Shown here: positions 8,734 through 18,900 of the stretch, one piece after another
Position numbering within the stretch: the stretch's first letter is position 1
How the letters are laid out: every line of letters begins with the position of its first letter
From: an uncultured Aquimarina sp.
Lineage (GTDB): Bacteria > Bacteroidota > Bacteroidia > Flavobacteriales > Flavobacteriaceae
Assembly (NCBI RefSeq): GCF_947492405.1
Contig: NZ_CANLMP010000001.1
Span: forward strand, 186,001-250,000
Length of the DNA: 64,000 bases
Reading direction: 5' to 3'
Program-made: the position numbers and the translations under genes
Notes under the pieces: model-generated
The model's database searches: none
What the model saw: only the letters and a program-made list of their open reading frames with translations
What the model was told of the DNA's origin: nothing

Positions 8734-9500
8734 TTAGAAAAATAGTTAATATTATATCTAGTATTGCTGGTATTCTTATGGTTACCGCAATTTATTTCAA
8801 TGAACTTCCTTCGTGGAGTTTACTTGTACTGGCGTTTCTTTGGCTCCTAATTACTGCTTATGGAGTTGCTAATATTAGATCCGGATACTTTCTGAAAAGT
8901 TTAAATAGTAATCCAACACTTACAGAGAAAAAAATAGCCATTACTTTTGATGACGGCCCGGATCTCAATACTCTAAAGATCTTAGAGGTTTTAAATAAGT
9001 ATAATGTTAAAGGAACTTTTTTTTGTATCGGAAAACAAATTGAAAAGTACCCTGATATACTTAAAAAAATTATTCAGGAAAATCATATAGTTGGAAATCA
9101 TACTTTTTCTCATGATAAACTGATAGATACCTACGGCACGGATAAGTTTATCGGTGAAATTCAGAAAACAGATACTATAATAGAAAAAAATTCTGAATTA
9201 AAACCACTATTTTTTAGACCTCCCTATGGAATTACTAATCCTAATATAGCCAAAGCTGTTAAAAAGACTGGACATACTGTTATTGGATGGAATAAGAGGT
9301 CGTTTGATACTACAATTCCTTCAGAAAAAGTAATACTTCAGAGGATTACAAAAAACCTAAAAGGAGGAGATATTATACTGCTTCACGACACAAAAATAAT
9401 TACTGTGGCAGTATTGGAACAATTGTTGCTATTTTTGCAAAGGAATAATTTTACAACAGTTACTATAGATGAACTATTTTCGATACAAGCATATGCTTAG
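8727..9500 (+). CDS. NodB-type polysaccharide deacetylase family protein
   Basis: 257 residues. Two hydrophobic helices (about 8-25 and 30-47) anchor it in the inner membrane, followed by a NodB homology domain. The metal and catalytic motifs are present: TFDDGPD (D75, D76), the H-x-x-x-H pair H125 and H129 in NHTFSHD, RPPYG, and LLHDT near the end. Such enzymes remove acyl groups from carbohydrates or other amides. Genes of this family are regular members of flexirubin-type loci, but the substrate there is unknown to me. The start overlaps the preceding stop and the end overlaps lolA. Confidence 0.88.
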   Translation: MLIRKIVNIISSIAGILMVTAIYFNELPSWSLLVLAFLWLLITAYGVANIRSGYFLKSLNSNPTLTEKKIAITFDDGPDLNTLKILEVLNKYNVKGTFFCIGKQIEKYPDILKKIIQENHIVGNHTFSHDKLIDTYGTDKFIGEIQKTDTIIEKNSELKPLFFRPPYGITNPNIAKAVKKTGHTVIGWNKRSFDTTIPSEKVILQRITKNLKGGDIILLHDTKIITVAVLEQLLLFLQRNNFTTVTIDELFSIQAYA

Positions 9501-10122
9501 ATTTTTATTATTTGGTTTCCTTTTCATGAATTTTGCTTGGCTGCAAGCTCAAGAAGTGGAACTTTCTGGATTAGAAATAGATACTTTTAAGAATGCTGTA
9601 AGTACCAGTGCAAAACAGTCTAAAACAATCGTAAATACATTTACACAATTAAAGCATATTGATTTCCTGTCTAATGATATAGAAAGTAGTGGGGATTTAT
9701 ATTTCAAATCACCCAATATTATCAAATGGTCTTACACAAAGCCATATGAGTATAGCGTGATTTTTAAGGATAAGAAGTTGTTTATAAATGATGCAGGTAA
9801 AAAAAGTGATATTAACCTTGCTTCCAATAAAGTCTTTAAAAAACTAAATGATTTGATCGCAAAAAGTGTAAGTGGGGATATGCTAGATGATACTCAGTTT
9901 TCTATGAGTTTTTTTAAGAATAATGCGCAATATGTAGCAAAATTATTTCCAAAAGATCAGACTCTAAAAAGTATGTTTAAACAGATCGTTTTGAACTTTG
10001 AGTCAAAAAAATATTTAGTTACCAGTGTTAAATTAATAGAGCCTTCAGGAGATTATACACTTATAAAATTTCAGAATACATCTTTAAATAAACCTATTCC
10101 TGATGCGATATTTGCTCATTAG
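9493..10122 (+). CDS. lolA: outer membrane lipoprotein carrier protein LolA family
   Basis: About 209 residues with a signal peptide ending around LQAQ and a LolA-like body: TFTQLKHIDFL, then SSGDLYFKSPNIIKWSYTKP, the characteristic half-barrel strands that read 'F-Q-x-K...S-G-x-F-x-K-P...R-W-x-Y-x-P'. LolA proteins shuttle hydrophobic cargo across the periplasm. The copy in a pigment locus may carry the polyene or its lipid conjugate rather than ordinary lipoproteins. I chose ATG 9493, which overlaps the deacetylase stop, because it leaves a normal signal peptide; an ATG at 9469 is in frame but inside the previous gene. Confidence 0.85.
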   Translation: MLRFLLFGFLFMNFAWLQAQEVELSGLEIDTFKNAVSTSAKQSKTIVNTFTQLKHIDFLSNDIESSGDLYFKSPNIIKWSYTKPYEYSVIFKDKKLFINDAGKKSDINLASNKVFKKLNDLIAKSVSGDMLDDTQFSMSFFKNNAQYVAKLFPKDQTLKSMFKQIVLNFESKKYLVTSVKLIEPSGDYTLIKFQNTSLNKPIPDAIFAH

Positions 10123-10726
10123 TATACTGATTGTATCTGTTTTAGGTTGTAAAGTAACAACGGTGGATGATTTTACGGAGTCTAAAGTGGAAACAAATGA
10201 TATGGTGCAAAACCCATATTTTTCAAACCCTGATATAGATTATGTATATAAGGCAGATATAAAGGTGTATGGTAATGAGTTTAGTGGTATTCTTATTTTA
10301 AAAAAAGTAGCCCTACAAAAGCATCGCATCGTTTTTACTTCACAATTTGGAAGTACATTTTTTGATATAGAGTTTGAGAAAGGTCAATATAGAATTAACT
10401 CAATTGTAGATCAGCTTAATAGAAAAATTATCCTGAATACTTTAATCAGAGATTTTGCATTATTAATCAAAGAAAAAGGAACGGTTGAGGAAAAGTATTA
10501 TGATGATGCATATAATGTTCTTAAAAACGAAAGCGACAAACGAAGTAATTACTACTTTTATAATCAATCAGATTTGAGATTATATAAAATAGTTCATACA
10601 ACTAAGAGTAAAGAAAAGTTTATGATATTTTTCAAGGATATTTCTAAAGATTTGATAGCTAGAAATATAAGTATTGACCATAAAAACATTAAATTAAATA
10701 TAGATTTAAACTTCCTAAAAAAATAA
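10103..10726 (+). CDS. lipoprotein of the pigment locus, unknown function
   Basis: 207 residues with a lipoprotein signal peptide (lipobox VLGC, Cys at about residue 16). The mature part is beta-rich with repeated hydrophobic strands (ADIKVYGNEFSGILILKK, HRIVFTSQFGSTFFDIEF), which recalls LolB-like or outer-membrane lipid-binding folds. The gene overlaps lolA by 20 bases, so LolA plus this lipoprotein could be a dedicated periplasmic carrier and acceptor pair, analogous to LolA/LolB. The LolB comparison is inference from pattern and context only. Confidence 0.75.
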   Translation: MRYLLISILIVSVLGCKVTTVDDFTESKVETNDMVQNPYFSNPDIDYVYKADIKVYGNEFSGILILKKVALQKHRIVFTSQFGSTFFDIEFEKGQYRINSIVDQLNRKIILNTLIRDFALLIKEKGTVEEKYYDDAYNVLKNESDKRSNYYFYNQSDLRLYKIVHTTKSKEKFMIFFKDISKDLIARNISIDHKNIKLNIDLNFLKK

Positions 10727-10727
10727 T

Positions 10728-11093
10728 ATGCTAATAGCTGATTTATATAAAATCAATGAAGATTCTGTAACAGATGGTATACAAACCACGAGGATATCTT
10801 TAAATCCTGAAAATGATATTTTTAAAGGTCACTTTCCTGGTAACCCTATAACTCCCGGGGTTTGTACATTACAGATTATTAAGGAGCTTACAGAAAAAAG
10901 GAAAGGATGTTCTTTATTTATGAAAAAGGCTTCTAATGTGAAGTTTATGGCTGTGATTAATCCTGAAAAAACTCCGGATTTGGTGATTACGAATGATTTT
11001 ACTGATAATGAAGAGGAGATTAAAGTAAAAAGTACCGTAAAGTATGATGATACCATAGCGCTAAAAGTTGTAGTTACTTTTGTTAAATTATAA
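10728..11093 (+). CDS. short FabZ-like 3-hydroxyacyl-ACP dehydratase
   Basis: 121 residues with the hotdog motif HFPGNPITPGVCTLQII, which carries the catalytic His of the FabZ/FabA family (H-F-P-x-x-P-x-x-P-G). It is shorter than the usual FabZ of about 145 residues. It could dehydrate beta-hydroxy intermediates in each polyene extension cycle; the locus also has another dehydratase-like gene at 115. It starts one base after the lipoprotein stop. Confidence 0.85.
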   Translation: MLIADLYKINEDSVTDGIQTTRISLNPENDIFKGHFPGNPITPGVCTLQIIKELTEKRKGCSLFMKKASNVKFMAVINPEKTPDLVITNDFTDNEEEIKVKSTVKYDDTIALKVVVTFVKL

Positions 11094-11101
11094 ATTACGA
11101 T

Positions 11102-11572
11102 ATGAAATTTTTTGTTTTATTTATTGGATTACTTTTTATAAATATTACTGTAAATGATATTACCCAAGTAAGAAGTTCATACAAATATGCAAAGGGTTCT
11201 AAAGAGAATACCGAGAAATTTTATGAATTAACAAAGAGTTTAAACTATAAAGAGAGTTCTGTGTTATCAGCATATTACGGATGTGCACTAACTCTAAAGG
11301 CTTCTTTTTCTGAAAAAAGAGGAGATAAAATATCTTTTTTTAAAAAAGGAAAAAAGTTAATTGAAGAAGCAATAGCATCCGATCCTAATAATATAGAATT
11401 AAGGATGATTAGATTAAGTGTACAAATCAGTGCTCCTAGAATTACCAGATATTATAAAGATATAGATGCCGATAAAAGCTTTCTGAAAGAAAACATAGAT
11501 AACGTTCCTTCTCCAGAATTAAAGAAATTTATCAAAGGTTTTATATCGACTTCAAAGGCATTTAAAAAATAA
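11102..11572 (+). CDS. exported protein of unknown function, TPR-like
   Basis: 156 residues with an N-terminal hydrophobic signal segment (about residues 2-18). The remainder is helical: a segment resembling a tetratricopeptide unit (SAYYGCALTLKASF... LIEEAIASDPNNIELRMIRL) occupies the middle. It lies eight bases after the dehydratase and is the last gene before a 75-base gap, so it probably closes the first pigment operon. No function can be assigned. Confidence 0.7.
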   Translation: MKFFVLFIGLLFINITVNDITQVRSSYKYAKGSKENTEKFYELTKSLNYKESSVLSAYYGCALTLKASFSEKRGDKISFFKKGKKLIEEAIASDPNNIELRMIRLSVQISAPRITRYYKDIDADKSFLKENIDNVPSPELKKFIKGFISTSKAFKK

Positions 11573-11612
11573 TTCTTCAAAAAAAAGTAGGGTTTTTCAT
11601 GCTTGTATTGTT

Positions 11613-11640
11613 TTAGTTAGTATAGACTAATTCTAACTAA
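11613..11640 (+). other. hairpin just upstream of the T9SS Asp-box gene
   Basis: TTAGTTAG (11613-11620) and CTAACTAA (11633-11640) form a perfect 8-bp stem with a 12-base loop. It ends seven bases before the ATG at 11648. It could be an mRNA structure in the 5' leader or an operator. There is no T-run, so it does not look like a terminator. Confidence 0.35.
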
Positions 11641-11647
11641 CACATAA

Positions 11648-14140
11648 ATGAAAAGAAATTTCCTTTTTTTTATAACAGTTTTAAGTTGTTATATAATAAC
11701 GGCCCAAGATTGGCGTAAATCACCAGCTAAAGATGATAGTAATTATTTCGAAGTAGTAAATAAAAAACGACAGGAATATACTTCAATTAGTAAAAGTAAT
11801 AATAGAGCAGATAGAAAAAAAATAAAACAATTTGAGCGTTGGGCTTATTTTTGGGAGAGCCGTATCAATGAAGATGGTTCTTTTCCAAGTCCATTAAATA
11901 CTTATAATGAGTGGAATAAGTATCAACAGAATGTTCCTGCAGAAAAGAATGAAAACCTAATAAGTTGGACACTTATAGGTCCTAAAGTAATTCCAGAATC
12001 TGGGACTACCTTTTATGCAGGAATGGGAAGATTGAATGTAGTTACATTTAATCCAACTAATAGTGATGAAATTTGGGTAGGAGCGCCAGGAGGTGGGATC
12101 TGGAGATCTGATGATGCAGGAGCAAACTGGACGCCTAAGGGAGATAATATTCCTAATCTTGGTGTATCAGATATCGTTTTTCATCCTACCAACAGTGATA
12201 TTATGTATATGGCTACAGGAGACTATGATGGATTTCAAAATACTTCTATTGGAGTTTTAAAATCTACTGATCACGGAGAAACTTGGGTGGCAACTGGGTT
12301 AAATTATGAAGTTACGCAAACCAGATTAATTGCACATTTACTTATCGATCCAAATAACCCAGATACGATTTTTGCCACAACTAATGGTGGGATATATAAA
12401 TCAACCGATGCTGGAGTTAATTGGAGTTTAAAAACAACTACTGCAAGTTTTAATGACATAATGTATAAAGAGGGGTCGACTACCACTTTGTTTGCAACTG
12501 GAGGTAGATCAACGACTTTTTATGTTTCTACAGATAATGGAGAGAATTGGACCGATTCTTCTACCGGTTTGGGTAACTCTGGTCGTTTTGATATCGCTAC
12601 TACCGCTGCTGATTCAGAATATGTAGTAGGTATGAACAACAGAAATGTTTACGAATCTACCGATGGAGGAGCTTCTTGGAATTCATTAGCTATATCTACA
12701 CCTTCTGGTTTAAGTACACAAGGAGGATATAATCAAACATTATTAGTTGCTCCTGATAATAAAGATCTAATTATTATTGGAGGAGTAGATGGATGGAGGA
12801 GTATTAATGGAGGAAGTACCTGGCAAAAATATCTTGATGGATATTGGGTGCCAGGAAACCCATTTTTTTATGTGCATTCGGATCATCACGATTTAGAATT
12901 TTTACCAGGAAGTACTACGGAAGTTTTTTCGGCAAATGACGGAGGATTGTTTAAAGGTGATATTACTACTAATGATGTTTGGGAAGATTTATCTTCTGGT
13001 TTATCAATCACTCAATATTATAAAGTAGCGGGGACACCACAAAATGCAGATTTCTTATTAGCTGGTGCTCAGGACAACGATATTACCCAATATAATGGAA
13101 CAGAGTGGATTAATAGAAATTTTGGGTCTGATGGAGTAGAAGCACTATGGAATTATAGTGACTCTAATGTAGCTTGGACCTGCAGCCAGGCAGGATATGT
13201 AGAAAGAACTACAGACGGATGGGCAACACGAACTACAAGACTTAATACACCAGGTGGAGCAAGATTTGTTTGGCCTTTGGAGATAGATCCTACGGATCCT
13301 AATACTATTTATGGAGGATTTGGTAACATTTATAGTTCATCTAATTCAGGAGACACGTGGACTAATCTTAATTCTCCTGGTGCATCTCCAAGAGCAATAA
13401 CGGTAGCTCCTTCAGATAATCAAGTTATTTATGTAACTGATGGAAACGGTGTTTATACAACTACCGATGGAGGTTCAAATTGGGATACATTAACATTGCC
13501 TGTAAACGGTCTTGTAACCAGTATTGCTGTCAATTCTACTAATCCGGCAGAAGTTTATATTTGCTATGGAAGATATAATGATGGAAATAGAGTTTTTAAA
13601 TCTGATAATTCAGGAACTAGTTGGACTAACATATCTGGAACGTTACCTAATGTGCCAATGCATAAAATTTTATATTTAACAGGAGGAGATGGAGATCTTT
13701 TCTTAGGGTCAGATATTGGAGTTTTTCATAGAAATAACTCAAGTACAGATTGGGAAGTTTATGGAGAAGGATTACCTAATGTAATATCTAATGATTTAGA
13801 AGTACATTATGGAACCAATAAATTAAGAGTAGCTACATACGGGCGCGGTATTTGGGAAATCCCTATAGGTTCTGCTGTGTTAGGAATTGGAGAATTTGAA
13901 GACCCTAATGTATTAACCGTATTTCCAAACCCTTCAAATGGAGAGTTTACCATAAAATTAGCTGATTTTGACAGTAAATCCGAAATTACTATATACAATA
14001 TTATTGGTGGCGTAGTTAAAAGTTTTAAAACAGACAAAATCAATACTAATGTTGATTTATCATCATATAGTTCGGGAGTTTATCTGGTTGATCTTAAAAA
14101 TAACAACAAGAGAATAGTGAAAAAAATTATAGTGAAATAA
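11648..14140 (+). CDS. secreted Asp-box (sortilin/BNR-like) protein with T9SS sorting domain
   Basis: 830 residues. A signal peptide ends near ITAQ. The body contains about nine Asp-box repeats of the form S-x-D-x-G-x-x-W (for example STDGGASWNS, STDNGENWTD, TTDGGSNWDT), which build a VPS10/sortilin-type multi-bladed propeller. Residues from about 757 on form a T9SS type A domain (VFPNPSNGEF... ending KKIIVK), so it should be moved through the outer membrane by the gliding-associated type IX system. Asp boxes are structural, so no catalytic activity can be read from them. It lies between two halves of the pigment locus, has its own leader and a strong terminator, and is probably unrelated to pigment synthesis. 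Confidence 0.9.
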   Translation: MKRNFLFFITVLSCYIITAQDWRKSPAKDDSNYFEVVNKKRQEYTSISKSNNRADRKKIKQFERWAYFWESRINEDGSFPSPLNTYNEWNKYQQNVPAEKNENLISWTLIGPKVIPESGTTFYAGMGRLNVVTFNPTNSDEIWVGAPGGGIWRSDDAGANWTPKGDNIPNLGVSDIVFHPTNSDIMYMATGDYDGFQNTSIGVLKSTDHGETWVATGLNYEVTQTRLIAHLLIDPNNPDTIFATTNGGIYKSTDAGVNWSLKTTTASFNDIMYKEGSTTTLFATGGRSTTFYVSTDNGENWTDSSTGLGNSGRFDIATTAADSEYVVGMNNRNVYESTDGGASWNSLAISTPSGLSTQGGYNQTLLVAPDNKDLIIIGGVDGWRSINGGSTWQKYLDGYWVPGNPFFYVHSDHHDLEFLPGSTTEVFSANDGGLFKGDITTNDVWEDLSSGLSITQYYKVAGTPQNADFLLAGAQDNDITQYNGTEWINRNFGSDGVEALWNYSDSNVAWTCSQAGYVERTTDGWATRTTRLNTPGGARFVWPLEIDPTDPNTIYGGFGNIYSSSNSGDTWTNLNSPGASPRAITVAPSDNQVIYVTDGNGVYTTTDGGSNWDTLTLPVNGLVTSIAVNSTNPAEVYICYGRYNDGNRVFKSDNSGTSWTNISGTLPNVPMHKILYLTGGDGDLFLGSDIGVFHRNNSSTDWEVYGEGLPNVISNDLEVHYGTNKLRVATYGRGIWEIPIGSAVLGIGEFEDPNVLTVFPNPSNGEFTIKLADFDSKSEITIYNIIGGVVKSFKTDKINTNVDLSSYSSGVYLVDLKNNNKRIVKKIIVK

Positions 14141-14158
14141 TTGAAACCATAATTTTTT

Positions 14159-14197
14159 AAACCGGTAAAGAATACTTAATTTCTTTACCGGTTTTTA
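14159..14197 (+). terminator. strong rho-independent terminator
   Basis: A perfect 14-bp stem (14159-14172 with 14181-14194, AAACCGGTAAAGAA against its complement) with an 8-base loop and a T-run that begins within the stem. It lies 19 bases after the T9SS Asp-box gene and separates it from the small lipoprotein gene. Confidence 0.9.
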
Positions 14198-14202
14198 ATT
14201 TA

Positions 14203-14658
14203 ATGAAATTAACTAAAATGAAATACGTATCTGTAATAATTACATTCTTAATGCTTTGTACACTCCTGTCTTGTAAAGAAGAAATTTTATTAACATCTGC
14301 TGTTAAGGAAATAACCATACCAGGAAGACCAAATCAAGATCAATTTGTGCAATATAAGATACAATTTGAAGTAACTAAAAATGATCAAAATTTTAAAATA
14401 GAAGATATTAATTTCCCTCAATTGGATGTCAAAAAAGAAAGACTGAGATTTGATATTATGGATATGAACTCTAACTTGATTATTTCTAATATTACTAAAA
14501 AAGGAAAGTATCTATTGAATATTAAACCCGATAATGAATTTCAAAACCAAATGATAACCACTAAAAAAGATGAAATAATAATTTCTTTGGTAGTGAATAA
14601 TAAGACAGAACAAATAAAAATTTCATCTTTTGTTGAAAAAACAAAGAGAATTAGATAA
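14203..14658 (+). CDS. small lipoprotein of unknown function
   Basis: 151 residues with a lipoprotein signal (lipobox LLSC, Cys near residue 24). The rest is Lys-rich and beta-prone, with no domain that I recognise. It starts right after a terminator and ends 57 bases before the GT2 gene, so it seems to be a single-gene unit inserted between the two parts of the pigment locus. An ATG at 14218 is an alternative start that keeps the signal peptide. Confidence 0.7.
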   Translation: MKLTKMKYVSVIITFLMLCTLLSCKEEILLTSAVKEITIPGRPNQDQFVQYKIQFEVTKNDQNFKIEDINFPQLDVKKERLRFDIMDMNSNLIISNITKKGKYLLNIKPDNEFQNQMITTKKDEIIISLVVNNKTEQIKISSFVEKTKRIR

Positions 14659-14688
14659 TATTTCTATTTTTTTAATCGTATCATATCC

Positions 14689-14696
14689 TATTTTTG
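14689..14696 (+). promoter_or_regulatory. Bacteroidota-type -7 promoter box
   Basis: TATTTTTG fits the TAnnTTTG consensus used by the Bacteroidota primary sigma factor. It lies 19 bases before the GTG start of the GT2-DUF2062 gene. I see no clear TTG-type -33 element at the expected spacing, so the call rests on the box and its position. Confidence 0.5.
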
Positions 14697-14715
14697 TAAT
14701 GGAAAAAATAGCACT

Positions 14716-15924
14716 GTGACCACAACTAAATTACTAGATCATCGTTTTAAGACACTAAATTGCTGTGTTTTCATTCCAACATATAATAATCAGAAAACTT
14801 TGGATAGAGTTATTCAAGGTGTTCTGAAGTATACGGATAGGATTATAATTATAAATGATGGTTCGACTGATGCTACTGCTAGTATTTTAGAAAGCTATCA
14901 AGAACATTTTACAATAATTACTTTTCCAAAGAATAAAGGCAAAGGAATGGCTTTGAGGGAGGCTTTTAAACAAGCAAACCATGTAGGATATGATTATATG
15001 ATCACCATAGACAGCGATGGTCAGCACTTTCCAAGTGATTTACCCTTGTTTTTGGATGAGTTAGAGAGACAAGACTCTAGTTCGCCATTGTTGTTGATAG
15101 GTTCTCGAAATATGGATGACCCGTCGGTACCTGGTAAAAGCAGTTTTGGAAATAAATTCTCTAACTTTTGGTATTATATAGAAACCGGTATTAAACTAAA
15201 AGATACACAGTCTGGATATAGGTTATATCCAATAAAGGAGATTAGTAAACTTAGGCTATTCACAACAAAGTTCGAGTTAGAAATAGAAGTGATTGTTAAG
15301 CTTGCCTGGAGAAACGTAGAAGTTCGGAATATACCTGTCCAAGTTCTATATGATGAAACCGAACGAGTATCTCATTTTAGACCTTTCAAAGATTTTACTC
15401 GAATTAGCATCTTGAATACGTGGTTAGTAACATTAACTTTATTCTTTTATCTACCCAAACGACTTATCAATAGAGTAAAAAAAAAAGGGTTTAAGCAATA
15501 CTGGAGAGAAAATGTACTAAGAAGCAATGACCCTCCCATAAAAAAAGCGAGTGCCATTGCTTTAGGTTTGTTTATAGGTATTGCACCGTTATGGGGATTT
15601 CAAACAATTTTGGTTATATCATTAGCAATTGCTTTCAAGCTAAATAAACCAATTGCGTTTTTGTTTTCTAATATAAGTATACCTCCGTTAATTCCATTTA
15701 TTATTTATGGAAGCTATCAGATCGGGGCAATAGCAATGGGAAAAGAAATGGATGCTACGCTTAATATAGAAGATATAAAATCTGGTACTGATATCTTTAA
15801 AAGTTTAGGGCAATATATTTTAGGAAGTTTTATTTTGGCAACATTGGTATCATCGATTTCAGGAGTCATTGCGTATTTGTATTTTAGCTCTCGCAAATCC
15901 AAAAGTAATGCGATAGATGCATAA
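14716..15924 (+). CDS. family 2 glycosyltransferase with C-terminal DUF2062 domain
   Basis: 402 residues. An N-terminal GT-A domain (about 15-235) has the opening VFIPTYNNQKTLDRVI, the metal-binding D-x-D as TIDSDGQH (D99, D101), and a later SGYRLYP segment typical of dolichol-phosphate-mannose-synthase-like enzymes. A C-terminal DUF2062 domain follows (about 275-395) with a KKASAIALGLFIGIAPLWGF signature and two or three membrane helices. The start is GTG at 14716; the nearby ATG is out of frame. The stop overlaps the start of the giant MMPL fusion. It may glycosylate a lipid or the pigment at the inner membrane; the acceptor is unknown. Confidence 0.87.
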   Translation: MTTTKLLDHRFKTLNCCVFIPTYNNQKTLDRVIQGVLKYTDRIIIINDGSTDATASILESYQEHFTIITFPKNKGKGMALREAFKQANHVGYDYMITIDSDGQHFPSDLPLFLDELERQDSSSPLLLIGSRNMDDPSVPGKSSFGNKFSNFWYYIETGIKLKDTQSGYRLYPIKEISKLRLFTTKFELEIEVIVKLAWRNVEVRNIPVQVLYDETERVSHFRPFKDFTRISILNTWLVTLTLFFYLPKRLINRVKKKGFKQYWRENVLRSNDPPIKKASAIALGLFIGIAPLWGFQTILVISLAIAFKLNKPIAFLFSNISIPPLIPFIIYGSYQIGAIAMGKEMDATLNIEDIKSGTDIFKSLGQYILGSFILATLVSSISGVIAYLYFSSRKSKSNAIDA

Positions 15925-18900
15925 GTTTTTTCTTTTATTATATCAGTATATCAAGCATAATAGATTAATTGCTTGGCCTGTGATTATTGGTGTTTTTGCC
16001 ATATTTGCATTTTTGGCAAGTAACATTGGGTTCGAAGAAGATATTACTAGACTAATTCCTAATAGTGATAAATCAGAGGTTACACAGAAAGTTTTAAAAA
16101 CAGTATCATTTTCGGATAAAATAGTGGTTAATATCACTAATAAAAACCAAAATCCAGATGACCTTGTAGCGTATGCTTCTGCCTACATAGATTCGATGAA
16201 TACGCATCTTCCTAAATATGTAAAAAAAATACAAGGTAAAGTTGCAGATGATAATGTAATGGAATTATATGATTTTGTATATCAACATCTTCCATTTTTT
16301 CTTGCTGAATCTGATTATGAAAATATAGATCAGAAAATCAATCCGGATTCTATAACTAAAGTTATTGAGAACAATTATAAAACTTTGATTTCCCCGGCAG
16401 GTTTAGTTACTAAAAAGTTTATTGTTAAGGATCCTTTAGGGTTAACTCCAAAAGGACTTCAAAAACTAGCACAATTGCAGTTAGGGGATAATTATGATTT
16501 ATATAATGGTTTTTTAATTACTAAAGACCGAAAAAATTTATTATTATTTATTACACCTGCGTTAGCAACAAATGAAACAGGAGAAAATACATTTTTTGTT
16601 GAAGAGTTAAAAAAAATCACAACAAATCTAAATAACATATACTCAGAAAAAGCGGAAGCCGTTTTATTTGGAGCTACGTTATATGCTGTAGCGAATGCAA
16701 AACAAATAAAGCGCGATATACAGCTTACAGTTAGTATCGCGATGAGCATCTTACTGCTTATTTTAATTTTCTTTTACAGAAAACTTACAGTACCACTCAT
16801 TATTTTTACTCCTACGGTTTTTGGAGCAATCATTGCTATAGCAATATTGTATTTAATCAAAGGGAAAATATCTGCCATATCTTTAGGTATAGGTTCCGTG
16901 TTGCTGGGTATTACCTTAGATTATTCGTTGCATATTCTAACACATTTTAGAAATAATAATAATGTAAAAGAACTGTATAGAGACGTTTCTATGCCTGTTA
17001 TTATGAGTAGTCTAACTACTGCTGTTGCTTTCTTGTGTTTGATTTTTGTAAAGTCTGAAGCGTTAAATGATCTTGGGATTTTTGCTGCTGTAAGCGTTGT
17101 AGGAGCATCCGTTTTTGCTTTGATATTTATTCCACAAGTATATCGTTTTTCTGAAAATAAAAAAACTAAAAGAAAAACATTCATAGATAGAATTTCTCAA
17201 ACAGATTTTCATAAGAGTAAAATTCTTATTTCGATTGTTGGAATAGTATTTATTATTGGATTATTTCTGTTTCATAAAGTGGGATTTAATACGGATCTAA
17301 GTAGAATGAATTATCAACCAGAAGATTTGGTAGCGGCAGAAGAAGATTTGGATAGAATTAATAATAATAAAGCAAAATCAATCTATCTGGTTTCATACGG
17401 AACATCGCTAAATGAAGCTTTAAATGCCAACAATAAATTATTTGAGACGTTACAACAAAAGAAGTTAAATAAGGAATTAATAAATTTCAGTTCCGTAGGA
17501 GGAGTTGTTCTTTCTCAAGAAGCACAAATTGAAAAAATAAAGTTATGGAGTGAATTCTGGACAAAACAGCGTATAGATACTCTCACTAATTTATTGAAAG
17601 AGAAAGGACAAGTTGTTGGTTTTAAACCAGAAACATTTACTCAGTTTTATAAAACATTAAATTCAGAAATTAATCCTATAAGTTTTCATGAATATCAAAA
17701 TATTAAAGAACTATATCTTGATGAATTTGTGACTAATGAATCTGATTTTTCAACAGTGGTTTCTGCGATAAAAGTGGATCACGAAAATGCAGATAATATC
17801 AATGCTTCTTTGAGTAAGATTGCAAATACGGTGGTTATTGACCGAAAGCAATTAAATGAAACTTTATTAGGAAACCTTAAAAATGACTTTAATTCATTAA
17901 TAGGATATTCTCTTGTAGCGGTTGTCCTATTGTTATTATTGTTTTATAGAGATCCTATGCTAACCTTGTTAACAGCGCTACCTATTGCAATTACCTGGGT
18001 GATTACATTAGGAGTTATGAAAATGTTGGAGATAGATTTTAACATTTTTAATGTTATTATTTCTACATTTGTTTTCGGTCTAGGAGTGGATTATAGCATT
18101 TTTATAACGAATGGCCTCGTAAAAGAATTTACATACGGGGCAAAAGAATTGCCCACATATAAAACCTCTATTTTACTATCTGTAATAACAACTATCTTAG
18201 GAGTAGGAGTATTGATATTTGCTAAACACCCTGCGCTTCGATCTATTTCTATAGTATCACTAATTGGGATTTTGTCGGCAGTTTTTGTGGCGTTTACTAT
18301 CCAACCAATGTTATTTAGAACATTCATTACTAATCGTGTTAAAAAAGGGTTGACTCCACTTAGAATGCGTCAAACATTGTGGTCACTCTTTAGCTTTGGA
18401 TATTTTATTATAGGAGGGTTTATTGTATCACTAATTAGCAGTTTGATTATTCCTTGGTTTCCAGCACGTATGAAAAAGAAAATGGCTGTTTTTCATAGCG
18501 TTACATCTAGGTTAATGAGGTCTGTTTTATATTCTAACCCTTTTGTAAAGAAAAGAGTATATAATCCAGAAAATGAGGATTTTAGTAAACAATGTATCAT
18601 TATTGCCAATCACTCTTCATTTTTGGATATTATATCGATTGGAATGTTATATCCTAAACTTATATACTTAGTAAAAGATTGGGTATATGATAATCCGGTT
18701 TTCGGAAGAGCAGCAAAACTAGCAGGGTTTTATCCTGTGTCATCAGGGATAGAAGGTGGAGTAGAACATCTAAGGAATAAAGTAAAACAAGGATATTCCT
18801 TGATAGCTTTTCCAGAAGGATCGAGAACCGACACCGCTAAGATGAGCCGGTTTCATAAAGGATCATTTTATCTCGCTCAAGAATTAAACTTGGATATACT

